From the NCBI GenBank assembly GCA_022496785.1, contig SNAP01000009.1:41896-105895 (forward strand): DNA of 64,000 nt. Reading direction: 5' to 3'. The notes under the pieces were generated by a model. That model searched no databases, was not told where the DNA came from, and was given only the letters and a program-made list of their open reading frames with translations. The first letter of the stretch is position 1; each line of letters starts with the position of its first letter. Source of the stretch: Marinilabiliaceae bacterium JC040 (GTDB lineage Bacteria; Bacteroidota; Bacteroidia; Bacteroidales; Marinifilaceae). Shown piece by piece: positions 34,385 through 42,860 of the stretch. Both the position numbers and the translations under genes were made by a program.

Positions 34385-35146
34385 TTAACTAAGCATAAAT
34401 TCTTTTTTAAGATCTATTAATTCAATAGTCTTTAAGTGGCTTTCAATTTCGCTTTTACTTAGTTTCTTTACATTAGTAATAAGAATATCGTCTCTAATAA
34501 GATTGTTGTATTCTTCAAAATTTTCTTTCATTGATTGAAGCAGATTGTCAATATTCGTATTTACAGGAACTAAGATCTTGAATGTAAAATACTTTTCTTG
34601 AATATCTATTTTTTCAAGAATACCATTTAGCTTTTGAAATCTTTTTTCTATTTGCTTTTGAAATTCTTTATATTGATTATTCTCTATCTTCTCATATTTT
34701 AGATATGCAACACCAAATAATCTAATAAGGTTGTTTTTTCCTCCTAAACCAGAAGATACGTATACTTTCTTTTTATACATTAAACTGCGTTCAACTTTAA
34801 TTTTGAGTTGTTGTTTCGCAATTTGTCCCCATTTTTTTAGTTCTCCATCTTGTTTTAATAGGAATTTTTCTACAATTCTATAAGCTTTGGTACTCCCTTC
34901 TAATGATAGAGCAGCAATAATTTCTTTCTTTTTACTATTGCTAGTTTCATTTCGATATAGTTTGTCTTCAAGTTTAAGGACATTATCGGTAGAATTTAAT
35001 AAGTCTTCTTTGTGTTCCTTTTGATACTTAACAAATTCTTGATTTGCTATGATATCAATAGGTTCTTGTAATATTTCTACAGATTCAGAATCTTTTGATA
35101 CTAAATGAGATAGAACTTTTTGAATTTCTTCTGCTTCTATTTTCAT
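34385..35146 (-). CDS. Conserved-looking cytosolic protein of unknown function
   Basis: A 253-residue protein with no signal or membrane segment. Residues 1-60 are acidic and helical. A central part (KKKEIIAALSLEGSTKAYRI then VEKFLLKQDGELKKWGQIAK) looks like one HEAT-type helical repeat pair. Residues 120-200 contain KVYVSSGLGGKNNLIRLFGV, a possible beta hairpin with Gly loop, and the end is again helical. I do not recognise the family. It is divergent from feoAB, sharing a 160-base upstream region, but no minus-strand -7 box was found. Confidence 0.6.
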   Translation of the reverse strand: MKIEAEEIQKVLSHLVSKDSESVEILQEPIDIIANQEFVKYQKEHKEDLLNSTDNVLKLEDKLYRNETSNSKKKEIIAALSLEGSTKAYRIVEKFLLKQDGELKKWGQIAKQQLKIKVERSLMYKKKVYVSSGLGGKNNLIRLFGVAYLKYEKIENNQYKEFQKQIEKRFQKLNGILEKIDIQEKYFTFKILVPVNTNIDNLLQSMKENFEEYNNLIRDDILITNVKKLSKSEIESHLKTIELIDLKKEFMLS

Positions 35147-35259
35147 ATGATTCTTTAGTGTTCTTGTTTGACGCGACGAACTTATAATAATTGATTAAGA
35201 ATAGCAATAATTTTAGATAAAAAACTATCTTTATTTAGATTGGATATAAAGAAAATTGT

Positions 35260-35267
35260 TACATTTG
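35260..35267 (+). promoter_or_regulatory. -7 box of the feoAB promoter
   Basis: TACATTTG matches TAnnTTTG. A TTG at 35240-35242 is 17 bases upstream, shorter than usual. No convincing Fur box was seen. Confidence 0.5.
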
Positions 35268-35308
35268 CCTTCAATAGTTTAGATGTGGTATAAATAAATT
35301 AACTAAAT

Positions 35309-37897
35309 ATGAATATGTCAGACTTAAAAGAGACAGGTGGTTGTGGTAAACATATTCGCTGTAAACGTAGAAGAACTCACGAACGTAGGGGTTTTCACGA
35401 AAATAGAGGAAATGCTTCTCTTGACTCAAAGATGACACTTGCCCAATTTAAAGACGGAGATAAAGTAAGGATATTAAAGGTTCTTGGATATGGAGCTTTT
35501 AGAAAGCGTCTTACAGAAATGGGCTTCGTAAGAGGAGAGGTTGTAACCGTTGTTAAAAATGCACCTTTAAAAGATCCTGTAGAATATTCTATAATGGGAT
35601 ATGATATATCTTTGAGAAGGACTGAGGCTGCTCATATTTTAGTAATACTATGTGATACAGAAAATATTTCTAATGATGATTCTGAATATTATGGAATTAT
35701 AGATGATGAGAAATTAAAGAATAAATTAAATTCTAAGGAAGATAAAAAGATACATGTAGCTTTTGTTGGTAATCCAAATTGTGGAAAGACGACATTATAT
35801 AATGGTGCAACAGGTTCTACTGAGCATGTTGGAAATTATAGTGGAGTAACCGTAGATGCAAAAGTTGCTAATATTACTTTTAAGGATTATAAATTTGAAT
35901 TAGTAGATTTACCAGGAACATATTCATTAACATCTTTTTCTCAAGAGGAGAAATATGTTAGAGAATATATAATAGATCATAAACCAGATATAATTATAAA
36001 TGTTGTTGATGCATCAAATCTTCAAAGAAATCTTTATTTAACTTCTCAACTTATTGATATGGATGTTAAGGTTGTTTTGGCCTTAAATATGTATGATGAG
36101 ATAAAAAGTAATGGTGCTATCTTAGATTATAAGAAATTAGGAGCCATGTTGGGGATACCAATAATTCCTACTATAGGTTCTAAGAAAGTTGGTTTAGAGG
36201 ATTTGTTAGATAAAGTAGTAGATGTTTTTGAAGATAGAGATCCTAGTGTTAGACATATCCATATTAATTATGGGCAGATAATAGAGGAATCAATTTCTAG
36301 ATTGAGGGAAAGAATAAATAAAGAGTATAAAATTACTGATTATGTTTCTTCTAGATATGCAGCTATAAAACTATTGGAAAAATGTCCAGATGCTGAGGAA
36401 TTTATAGTGGAATGTGATTCTGCAGATGATATTTTTGCTCTTCAAGATAAAGAAATAGAAAAAATAGAGAATTCTTATAATGATAATTCAGAAACAATCT
36501 TGACAGATGCTAAGTTTGGTTTTATTGCTGGAGCTTTAAAAGAAACTTTTACAGAACCAACTGTTAAACGAAGACGGAATACAGATTATATAGATTCGTT
36601 TATAACACATAAGGTTTGGGGAATTCCAATATTTATTTCTTTGATGTTTATAACATTCTATTGCACTTTTGCTTTTGGACAATATCCTATGGAATGGATA
36701 GAGTCGGGAGTAGGAGCTATTGGTAATTTGGTGAGTTCATACATGCCAAATGGAGCATTGAAAGATCTTCTTGTTGAAGGAGTTATTGGTGGTGTTGGAG
36801 GAGTTATTGTTTTCTTACCAAATATTCTTATACTATTCCTTTTTATTTCATTGATGGAGGATACAGGATATATGGCTCGTGCTGCATTTATTGTTGACAG
36901 AGTGATGCATAAGATAGGTTTGCATGGAAAGTCGTTTATTCCTTTAATAATGGGCTTTGGATGTAATGTTCCTGCTGTTATGGCAACAAGAACTCTTGAA
37001 AATAAGAATGATAGAATTTTAACTATTCTTATTAGTCCTTTTATGTCGTGTAGTGCTCGTTTACCAGTTTATATAGTGTTTATAGGTGCGTTTTTCCCAA
37101 CGAATTCGGCATTGGTATTGTTTTCAATGTATTTTATAGGAATATGTTTGGCTGTTTTGTTTGCAAAGATATTCAAGAAAGTATTGTTTAAGAATGAGGA
37201 AGCTCCTTTTGTAATGGAACTACCACCTTATAGAATGCCAGTAGCACGTGTAGTTATAAAACATATGTGGACTAAAGCTTCTCAATATTTAAAGAAGATG
37301 GGTGGAATTATATTGGTAGCATCAATTTTAATATGGGTTTTAGGCTATTTTCCAAGAGAAGTAAATTACACTCAAGATTATGATTTATCTATATCTAAAT
37401 CGGAAAGTAATTTAAAAGAAGCAATATCTTTAAATGATAGTTTAAGAATAAATAAAGAAAAAGGAAATATCGCATTATTAAAATCTTCAAAACAAGAAGA
37501 GCACCAAAAGAATTCTTATATTGGAAAAATAGGAGAAGCAGTATCTCCAGTATTATCACCTTTAGGTTTCGATTGGAAAATGAGTGTATCTCTAATGACA
37601 GGTGTTGTGGCTAAGGAGGTGATAGTGAGTACAATGGGGGTTCTTTATCAGGTTGATGCAAGTGATGATGATGCATTTAATTTACAAGAAAAGATAAAAA
37701 CATCTAAAAGTGTAACTCCTTTAGTTGCATTTGTTTTTATGCTTTTTATTCTAATATATTTCCCTTGTATTGCTGTTGTAGTAGCAGTAGCTAAAGAAGC
37801 AGGCTTAAAATGGGCTTTGTTCTTGGCAGCTTATACTACAATTGTTGCGTGGATAGTATCTTTTATGGTTTATAATATAGGAATATTATTATTATGA
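35309..37897 (+). CDS. feoAB: FeoA-FeoB fusion, ferrous iron transporter
   Basis: An 862-residue inner-membrane Fe(II) transporter. Residues about 1-38 are a Cys/His/Arg-rich leader; 40-115 are a FeoA SH3-like domain (MTLAQFKDGDKVRILKVLG, RLTEMGFVRGE). The FeoB G domain opens with G1 GNPNCGKTTLYNG, switch NYSGVTVDAK, G3 DLPGTYSL and G4 LNMYDE. Membrane core segments from about 425 include Gate-type MEDTGYMARAAFI and FGCNVPAVMATRTLE. The gene ends in TGA overlapping the ATG of the next gene (ATGA), so the two are translationally coupled. The FeoA-FeoB fusion is common in Bacteroidota. Confidence 0.96.
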   Translation: MNMSDLKETGGCGKHIRCKRRRTHERRGFHENRGNASLDSKMTLAQFKDGDKVRILKVLGYGAFRKRLTEMGFVRGEVVTVVKNAPLKDPVEYSIMGYDISLRRTEAAHILVILCDTENISNDDSEYYGIIDDEKLKNKLNSKEDKKIHVAFVGNPNCGKTTLYNGATGSTEHVGNYSGVTVDAKVANITFKDYKFELVDLPGTYSLTSFSQEEKYVREYIIDHKPDIIINVVDASNLQRNLYLTSQLIDMDVKVVLALNMYDEIKSNGAILDYKKLGAMLGIPIIPTIGSKKVGLEDLLDKVVDVFEDRDPSVRHIHINYGQIIEESISRLRERINKEYKITDYVSSRYAAIKLLEKCPDAEEFIVECDSADDIFALQDKEIEKIENSYNDNSETILTDAKFGFIAGALKETFTEPTVKRRRNTDYIDSFITHKVWGIPIFISLMFITFYCTFAFGQYPMEWIESGVGAIGNLVSSYMPNGALKDLLVEGVIGGVGGVIVFLPNILILFLFISLMEDTGYMARAAFIVDRVMHKIGLHGKSFIPLIMGFGCNVPAVMATRTLENKNDRILTILISPFMSCSARLPVYIVFIGAFFPTNSALVLFSMYFIGICLAVLFAKIFKKVLFKNEEAPFVMELPPYRMPVARVVIKHMWTKASQYLKKMGGIILVASILIWVLGYFPREVNYTQDYDLSISKSESNLKEAISLNDSLRINKEKGNIALLKSSKQEEHQKNSYIGKIGEAVSPVLSPLGFDWKMSVSLMTGVVAKEVIVSTMGVLYQVDASDDDAFNLQEKIKTSKSVTPLVAFVFMLFILIYFPCIAVVVAVAKEAGLKWALFLAAYTTIVAWIVSFMVYNIGILLL

Positions 37898-38082
37898 TTC
37901 AGAATATAATAGTAGGAATAATAGTACTTGTTTCAATATTTCTAGCAGTAAGAAGTATTATAAAAAAGTTCACCCATCCTAATGAAAACAAATGTTCAGG
38001 TTGTAGCTCTGATTGTAAATTAAGATCGGGAAGAACTAATATAAATAAAACAAGTAAAAATAATAAATGCGATAAAGGTTAA
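37894..38082 (+). CDS. FeoB-associated Cys-rich membrane protein
   Basis: A 62-residue protein: one N-terminal membrane span (IVGIIVLVSIFLAVRSII), then HPNENKCSGCSSDCKLRSG with three close cysteines. This pattern is that of the FeoB-associated Cys-rich family, proposed to play the part of FeoC. Its start overlaps the feoAB stop by 4 bases, which is direct evidence of coupling to FeoB. Confidence 0.88.
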   Translation: MIQNIIVGIIVLVSIFLAVRSIIKKFTHPNENKCSGCSSDCKLRSGRTNINKTSKNNKCDKG

Positions 38083-38108
38083 TTGTTTATTGTGTTTTTA
38101 ATTGTGTT

Positions 38109-39848
38109 TTATAAAGAAACGATTTTAGATTCTTTACTATAATTAATGACCTTTAATCCAATATTTTCTCTAATAGAATCATCTATATTGAAAGAGAATT
38201 TATAGTTAGCTTGAAGTAAATTAACATTTGGAAATGGAGCATCATCATGAAGAATGTTCCCTTCAGCTGTAAGTATAGTGAAGTATGAAATAATATCATA
38301 ACCTCTAAAAGAGAAAGTAGATGGTTCAACATTGTATTTTTCTCTATATTCTTTAATGAAAGTTTTTACATTCTGATTTCTATAATCTACAAAGTATGTA
38401 TTAAGCATTAAAGTGTTTAAAGAGAATAAAGTAGATGGATCTAAAGATTTTAATCTTTGCCAACTAGGAAAACCTATAACTCTAATGTGATTATTGTTTT
38501 TTGTTAAAGCATTTATCTTAGGTATAATTTCATAAATATCTGTAGTTTTAGAAGTTGGTACAATAATGATATTATCAATTTCATGTTTAAGAAGATATTT
38601 GATACCGTAATAATTAAATTTACTATAAGAAACTCTAGCGAATGTGATATTCTTGTTATTTACAAAAACTGAATCTGAATATAGTTTATTCTCTAATTCA
38701 TCAACTAATAACATTTCATTGTTTTTTGTTGTATCTGAAGGATTAACTATAATGTAGTTTGCATTTTTAAAATTGTTATATATATAATCAGCAGTTTTTT
38801 TAATTACTTTTTCTTTTGAAGTATTTATCTGGTAAGCATATTTATTGTCTCTAATAGCGTTAGAATTATCAGAAAGAGGAGATATTATAGGTATATGATT
38901 CTCTTTTGCTTTATCTGATACTAATTTTAAAGTTTTAGCATATGGAGGTCCTACAATAAAATCGTATTTGTTAATGTCTATTGTGTCAAGTATGTGTTTT
39001 ACAGAGTCGATATTTTTGGCACTATCAAAAGTGTCTATATCTATATTCAAATCGTGAGTCTTTCTAAGATCTTGGCAAGCAAGCAGCATCCCTTGATAGT
39101 AGTTAATAAATAACTCAGACTTATTATAAACCTTAGTAGCAGGCTTCTTAATACTATCATTTTCAGATTTATTTATCTCTTTATTCTTATCTAGGTAGAA
39201 AGGAATGAAAAGACCAATCTTTATATCTTTTTTCTTATCGAATAGTTTTTTTTTATCCTTTGGACAGAAAGCTTTTTTCTGATATAGTTCAATTTTAGGA
39301 CCTCCATTAGTTGAAACCTTTAGTACTTTCTTAGAACTATCTTTTTTAACTGAATCCTTTTTGATATTTACTTTTTTTAAAGCCAAATTCTTTTTAAGAG
39401 TGTCTTTTTTAGTTTTGCCTTTTTGTTTGGTTAAACTATCTCTTTGATGTTGTACCATTAGAGCCTGAACTGATTTCTTAAGAGTTAATATGGAATCTTT
39501 TAGTTTCTCTTCGTGGATAAGTTTAGCTACTTCTTTGGACATAGTATCTTCAATAACAATGCTAGAAGCATTAATTTGCAGATTGCCTTTAACTGGTATT
39601 TTAATTTTTTCTCCAATCTTAAGATTGTTGTCTTTCTTGTTATTGATTTTAAGTATTGTTTCAGGTTTCATATTGTAACATTTACTAATAGAGTATAATG
39701 TTTGTTTTGCCTGAATAACGTGTATATAATACGCTTTGCCTTCAATAACTTCAATTTTAGTTGACTTCTGAATCACATTTTGGCCAATGGCTGAGAGTGT
39801 GAAAAGATGGAAACTAATTAGTAAAATAAGAATTGTTTTAATTTTCAT
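38109..39848 (-). CDS. LysM plus periplasmic-binding-fold protein
   Basis: A 579-residue secreted protein. A signal peptide (about residues 1-22, ending SAIGQ) precedes a LysM domain (YYIHVIQAKQTLYSISKCYN to LKIGEKIKIPV). A Lys/Asp/Ser-rich linker spans about 110-205. The rest is a type-1 periplasmic-binding fold like branched-chain amino acid receptors (KIGLFIPFYLDK, NIDIDTFDSAKN, DFIVGPPYAKTLKLVSDKA). No transporter genes are nearby, so it is more likely a peptidoglycan-bound envelope sensor or assembly factor than a nutrient receptor (inference). It converges on the Feo genes. Confidence 0.8.
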   Translation of the reverse strand: MKIKTILILLISFHLFTLSAIGQNVIQKSTKIEVIEGKAYYIHVIQAKQTLYSISKCYNMKPETILKINNKKDNNLKIGEKIKIPVKGNLQINASSIVIEDTMSKEVAKLIHEEKLKDSILTLKKSVQALMVQHQRDSLTKQKGKTKKDTLKKNLALKKVNIKKDSVKKDSSKKVLKVSTNGGPKIELYQKKAFCPKDKKKLFDKKKDIKIGLFIPFYLDKNKEINKSENDSIKKPATKVYNKSELFINYYQGMLLACQDLRKTHDLNIDIDTFDSAKNIDSVKHILDTIDINKYDFIVGPPYAKTLKLVSDKAKENHIPIISPLSDNSNAIRDNKYAYQINTSKEKVIKKTADYIYNNFKNANYIIVNPSDTTKNNEMLLVDELENKLYSDSVFVNNKNITFARVSYSKFNYYGIKYLLKHEIDNIIIVPTSKTTDIYEIIPKINALTKNNNHIRVIGFPSWQRLKSLDPSTLFSLNTLMLNTYFVDYRNQNVKTFIKEYREKYNVEPSTFSFRGYDIISYFTILTAEGNILHDDAPFPNVNLLQANYKFSFNIDDSIRENIGLKVINYSKESKIVSL

Positions 39849-39930
39849 TTGTTTTGTTTATTATGATGAATTAACAATGATTGTGCGTGATTTTAGTCTA
39901 TAAATTTAATTTATTAATTATGATTTATAG

Positions 39931-39961
39931 CAAAAGTAGTAAACAATTTCTTTACTTACAA
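39931..39961 (-). promoter_or_regulatory. Promoter of the LysM-protein gene
   Basis: Minus strand TTG (39959-39961), 20 bases, TACTTTTG (39931-39938). The leader is about 75 bases. Confidence 0.7.
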
Positions 39962-39984
39962 CAACTTTGATAATGAACAGAATT

Positions 39985-40015
39985 AAAAAAGTCGCTCTAA
40001 ATTTAGAGCGACTTT
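39985..40015 (-). terminator. Terminator of nfnBA
   Basis: AAAGTCGCTCTAAA (39988-40001) and TTTAGAGCGACTTT (40002-40015) are perfectly complementary; an A run at 39985-39990 gives the T tail on the minus strand. Confidence 0.88.
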
Positions 40016-40036
40016 AATTATAATAAGATAATATTA

Positions 40037-41509
40037 CTATTTCTCAGATTTAAATTTCTTATCAATATTCGCTGCTGCTTCTCTACCATCTCCCATTGCT
40101 AGGATAACTGTAGCTGCACCACGAACAATATCTCCACCAGCAAAGATGTCATCTACACTAGAGTGTTTTTCATCATCTACTTCAATAGTTCCCCAATCAC
40201 TAGTTTTTAATCCTTCAACTGAATTAGGAATAATAGGGTTTGGATCAACACCGATAGCAACAACTACAACAGAGCAGTCAATTTCTTCGATATTTCCTTC
40301 TATTGCAACAGGACGACGTCTACCACTTTCATCTGGTTCACCTAATTCCATCATCTGAACTCTAACTTTATTAACTCTACCAGTTTCATCAGCTAGATAT
40401 TCAATAGGGTTTGCAAGATTGTAGAATTCAATTCCTTCATCTTGAGAGTGGTGAATTTCTTCTAAACGTGCTGGCATTTCATCCATAGAACGTCTATATA
40501 CAATAATTGATCTTTCAGCACCTAAACGTTTAGCAGCACGAACAGCATCAATTGCAGTGTTTCCACCTCCAACAACAACAACATTTTTACCTGTTAATAT
40601 AGGAGTGTCAGCATTTTCATCATCAGCATCCATTAAGTTGATTCTCATAAGATACTCATTAGCTGATAAAATACCATTATAGTTTTCACCTGGGATATTC
40701 ATGAATTTAGGAACTCCAGCGCCTGTAGCTACATAGAAAGCTTTAAATCCTTCTTCTCTTAATTCATCAATTGTAGCTGTAACTCCAACAACAAAGTTAG
40801 GAACAAATTTAATTCCTAAAGCTTTAAGATTATCAATCTCAGCGTCTACTACATAGTTTGGTAAACAGAATTCAGGTATTCCATATTTCAATACACCACC
40901 AATTTCGTGTAAAGCTTCAAAAACTGTTACATCATAACCTAGTTTAGCAAGATCACCAGCACATGCAAGGCCAGAAGGACCAGAACCAATGATAGCAATT
41001 TTGATACCATTTTTCTCTGTTATTTCAGGGATAATTGCATTACCTGATTCTCTTTCCCAGTCGGCAATAAATCTTTCGATATTACCTATAGAAACAGCTG
41101 GTTTATTAAGTTTCAAATGATAGATACATTGAGCCTCACATTGTTTTTCTTGAGGACATACACGTCCACAAACAGCAGGAAGTGCTGAAATACTTTTAGC
41201 TGTTTTTGCAGCTTCCAGTAAGTTTCCTCTTTCAAGGTTTTTAATGAAAGTAGGAATATGCATACCAACAGGACAACCTTTCATACATCCAGGATCAGCA
41301 CAGTCTAAACAACGTTTAGCTTCTAATTGAGCTGCTTCAAGTGAAAGTCCTTTGTTCACTTCAATTCTTTGGCTGTGAATTCTTTCTTCAACAGGCACTG
41401 TTGGCATAACCACGCGAGGAATAGCCATTCTTTCTTTTGGACTAACAGATTTACGAATTTCTTTTCTCCATTCTTGATTGTAAATCTCTTTATACTCTTC
41501 CTTAGTCAT
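40037..41509 (-). CDS. NfnB/GltD-like FAD-dependent oxidoreductase (large subunit)
   Basis: A 490-residue flavoprotein of the glutamate synthase small-subunit family. Iron-sulfur cysteines lie in CLDCADPGCMKGCPVG and VCGRVCPQEKQCEAQC; FAD binding is at KIAIIGSGPSGLACAGDLAK (about residue 172); the NADP site is KNVVVVGGGNTAIDAVRAA; and VFAGGDIVRGAATVILAMG-type residues close it. Genes of this type are often named gltD or gltA, but here the next gene is an NfnA-like subunit and no large glutamate synthase gene is present. The pair therefore fits NADH-dependent ferredoxin:NADP oxidoreductase (NfnAB) or sulfide dehydrogenase (SudAB). It follows the small subunit by 2 bases. Confidence 0.85.
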   Translation of the reverse strand: MTKEEYKEIYNQEWRKEIRKSVSPKERMAIPRVVMPTVPVEERIHSQRIEVNKGLSLEAAQLEAKRCLDCADPGCMKGCPVGMHIPTFIKNLERGNLLEAAKTAKSISALPAVCGRVCPQEKQCEAQCIYHLKLNKPAVSIGNIERFIADWERESGNAIIPEITEKNGIKIAIIGSGPSGLACAGDLAKLGYDVTVFEALHEIGGVLKYGIPEFCLPNYVVDAEIDNLKALGIKFVPNFVVGVTATIDELREEGFKAFYVATGAGVPKFMNIPGENYNGILSANEYLMRINLMDADDENADTPILTGKNVVVVGGGNTAIDAVRAAKRLGAERSIIVYRRSMDEMPARLEEIHHSQDEGIEFYNLANPIEYLADETGRVNKVRVQMMELGEPDESGRRRPVAIEGNIEEIDCSVVVVAIGVDPNPIIPNSVEGLKTSDWGTIEVDDEKHSSVDDIFAGGDIVRGAATVILAMGDGREAAANIDKKFKSEK

Positions 41510-41511
41510 AA

Positions 41512-42327
41512 CTATTTTAGATGTTGTAGTTTTTTAGATTCTTCATTTCTGTATCCATCAATACGTAGTAATAAACCATCAAAGTCGATAGCATGAGCAT
41601 CGAATTCAGGTCCATCAACGCATGTGAATTTAGTTCTTCCATTCACACTTACTCTACAAGCTCCACACATTCCTGTACCATCAACCATAATAGAGTAAAG
41701 AGAAGCTCTAGTTGGAATATTGTATTCTTTTGTAACTTTAGCGCAATCTCTCATCATATCAACAGGTCCTATTGTCATACAGTAGTCAATATTCTCTTTT
41801 TCTATAACTTTTCTCATAGGATCAGTAAAATTACCTTTTTCACCATGAGTTCCATCTTCTGTAAGTACATGAATTTCATCAGAAATTTCACGCATTTCAT
41901 CTTCAAGAATTAATAGATCTTTAGTTTTTGCACTAATGATAGTGATAACTTTATTACCAGCTTCTTTCATTGCTCTCGCAATAGGTAGTAGAGCTGCTAT
42001 ACGAATTCCATTTCCACATGCTAAGAAAGTTCCTTTATTTGATATTTCAGAACGTCTTCCTAGTGGTCCTAAAATGTCTTTAATTTCATCACCAACATTT
42101 AGATTACATAGTTTAGTACGAGTTACTCCCATATTTCTAATAACTATGCTAATAGTTCCCTTTGAAGGATTAGATTCTACGATAGTAAAAGGTACTCTTT
42201 CTCCCTTTTCCTTTATTCTTAGGATTACAAAATTTCCAGGTTTTTGTGCTTTTGCAACGATAGGAGCCTCAATTTCTAATTTGTATACACAACTAGATAA
42301 TTGCTCCTTTGAAACAATCTTATTCAT
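41512..42327 (-). CDS. NfnA/SudB-like FAD/NAD-binding oxidoreductase (small subunit)
   Basis: A 271-residue protein of the dihydroorotate-dehydrogenase electron-transfer (PyrK-like) family. The FAD-binding barrel (NFVILRIKEKGERVPFTIVE) is followed by an NAD-binding domain (FLACGNGIRIAALLPIARAM, ITIISAKTKDLLILEDEM). A C-terminal [2Fe-2S] loop, DGTGMCGACRVSVNGRTKF followed by TC, has the Asp-Cys-Cys-Cys arrangement seen in NfnA. It would couple NADH and ferredoxin oxidation to NADP reduction together with the large subunit, by homology; sulfide dehydrogenase is the alternative. Confidence 0.85.
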   Translation of the reverse strand: MNKIVSKEQLSSCVYKLEIEAPIVAKAQKPGNFVILRIKEKGERVPFTIVESNPSKGTISIVIRNMGVTRTKLCNLNVGDEIKDILGPLGRRSEISNKGTFLACGNGIRIAALLPIARAMKEAGNKVITIISAKTKDLLILEDEMREISDEIHVLTEDGTHGEKGNFTDPMRKVIEKENIDYCMTIGPVDMMRDCAKVTKEYNIPTRASLYSIMVDGTGMCGACRVSVNGRTKFTCVDGPEFDAHAIDFDGLLLRIDGYRNEESKKLQHLK

Positions 42328-42373
42328 TTTTTCCTTAGATTCTTAAAGACTAATTTGTTTTACATTATTGGAG

Positions 42374-42381
42374 CAAAAATA
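42374..42381 (-). promoter_or_regulatory. -7 box of the nfnAB promoter
   Basis: Minus strand TATTTTTG fits TAnnTTTG, 46 bases before the ATG at 42327. No -33 match. Confidence 0.5.
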
Positions 42382-42475
42382 TAAAACAGAAATGGTATTA
42401 ATGCCTAAAATACTGTATTTTCATATATTACATCTAATTTGTACTAAGTCTAAATAAGAAAAGTGCTTTTTTTTA

Positions 42476-42483
42476 TAACTTTG
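42476..42483 (+). promoter_or_regulatory. -7 box of the SUI1 gene
   Basis: TAACTTTG matches TAnnTTTG, 16 bases before the ATG at 42500. Confidence 0.5.
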
Positions 42484-42499
42484 TGAAAAAAATATAAAT

Positions 42500-42838
42500 A
42501 TGGGAAAAAGTAAAAAAAATAGAGTAGGGGTAGTTTATTCGACTAGTGATTCATTTGACTATGATTATGTTGATGACACTGTAGAGACACTTGATCCTGA
42601 TGCACAAAGCTTGAGAGTTATACTAGATAGAAAGATGAGAAAAGGTAAAGTTGTGACTTTAGTTACTGGCTTTATAGGAGATGATGAAGATTTAAAAATT
42701 CTAGGAAAGAAGCTTAAAGGAAAACTTGGAACAGGTGGATCTGTTAAAGATGGAGAAATAATTATCCAAGGAGATTTTAAGTTGAAAGTAGTAGATATTT
42801 TAAAGAATATGGGCTATAAAAAAGTAAAAGCTATTTAA
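42500..42838 (+). CDS. eIF1/SUI1-family translation factor (YciH-like)
   Basis: A 112-residue protein. The first 35 residues are variable; then comes the SUI1 fold: LRVILDRKMRKGKVVTLVTG, FIGDDEDLKILGKKLKGKLG, TGGSVKDGEIIIQGDFKLKV and ILKNMGYKKVK. The KxxGTGGSVKDGEI core is diagnostic. Eukaryotic eIF1 controls start-codon choice; the bacterial YciH role is less certain and may concern initiation fidelity. The last codons overlap the left arm of a terminator hairpin. Confidence 0.92.
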   Translation: MGKSKKNRVGVVYSTSDSFDYDYVDDTVETLDPDAQSLRVILDRKMRKGKVVTLVTGFIGDDEDLKILGKKLKGKLGTGGSVKDGEIIIQGDFKLKVVDILKNMGYKKVKAI

Positions 42839-42857
42839 TATAGCTTTTACTTTATCT
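42821..42857. terminator. Bidirectional terminator overlapping the end of the SUI1 gene
   Basis: AAAGTAAAAGCTA (42821-42833, inside the last SUI1 codons) pairs perfectly with TAGCTTTTACTTT (42841-42853). The flanking genes converge and T-rich tails occur both ways. Confidence 0.8.
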
Positions 42858-42860
42858 TAT

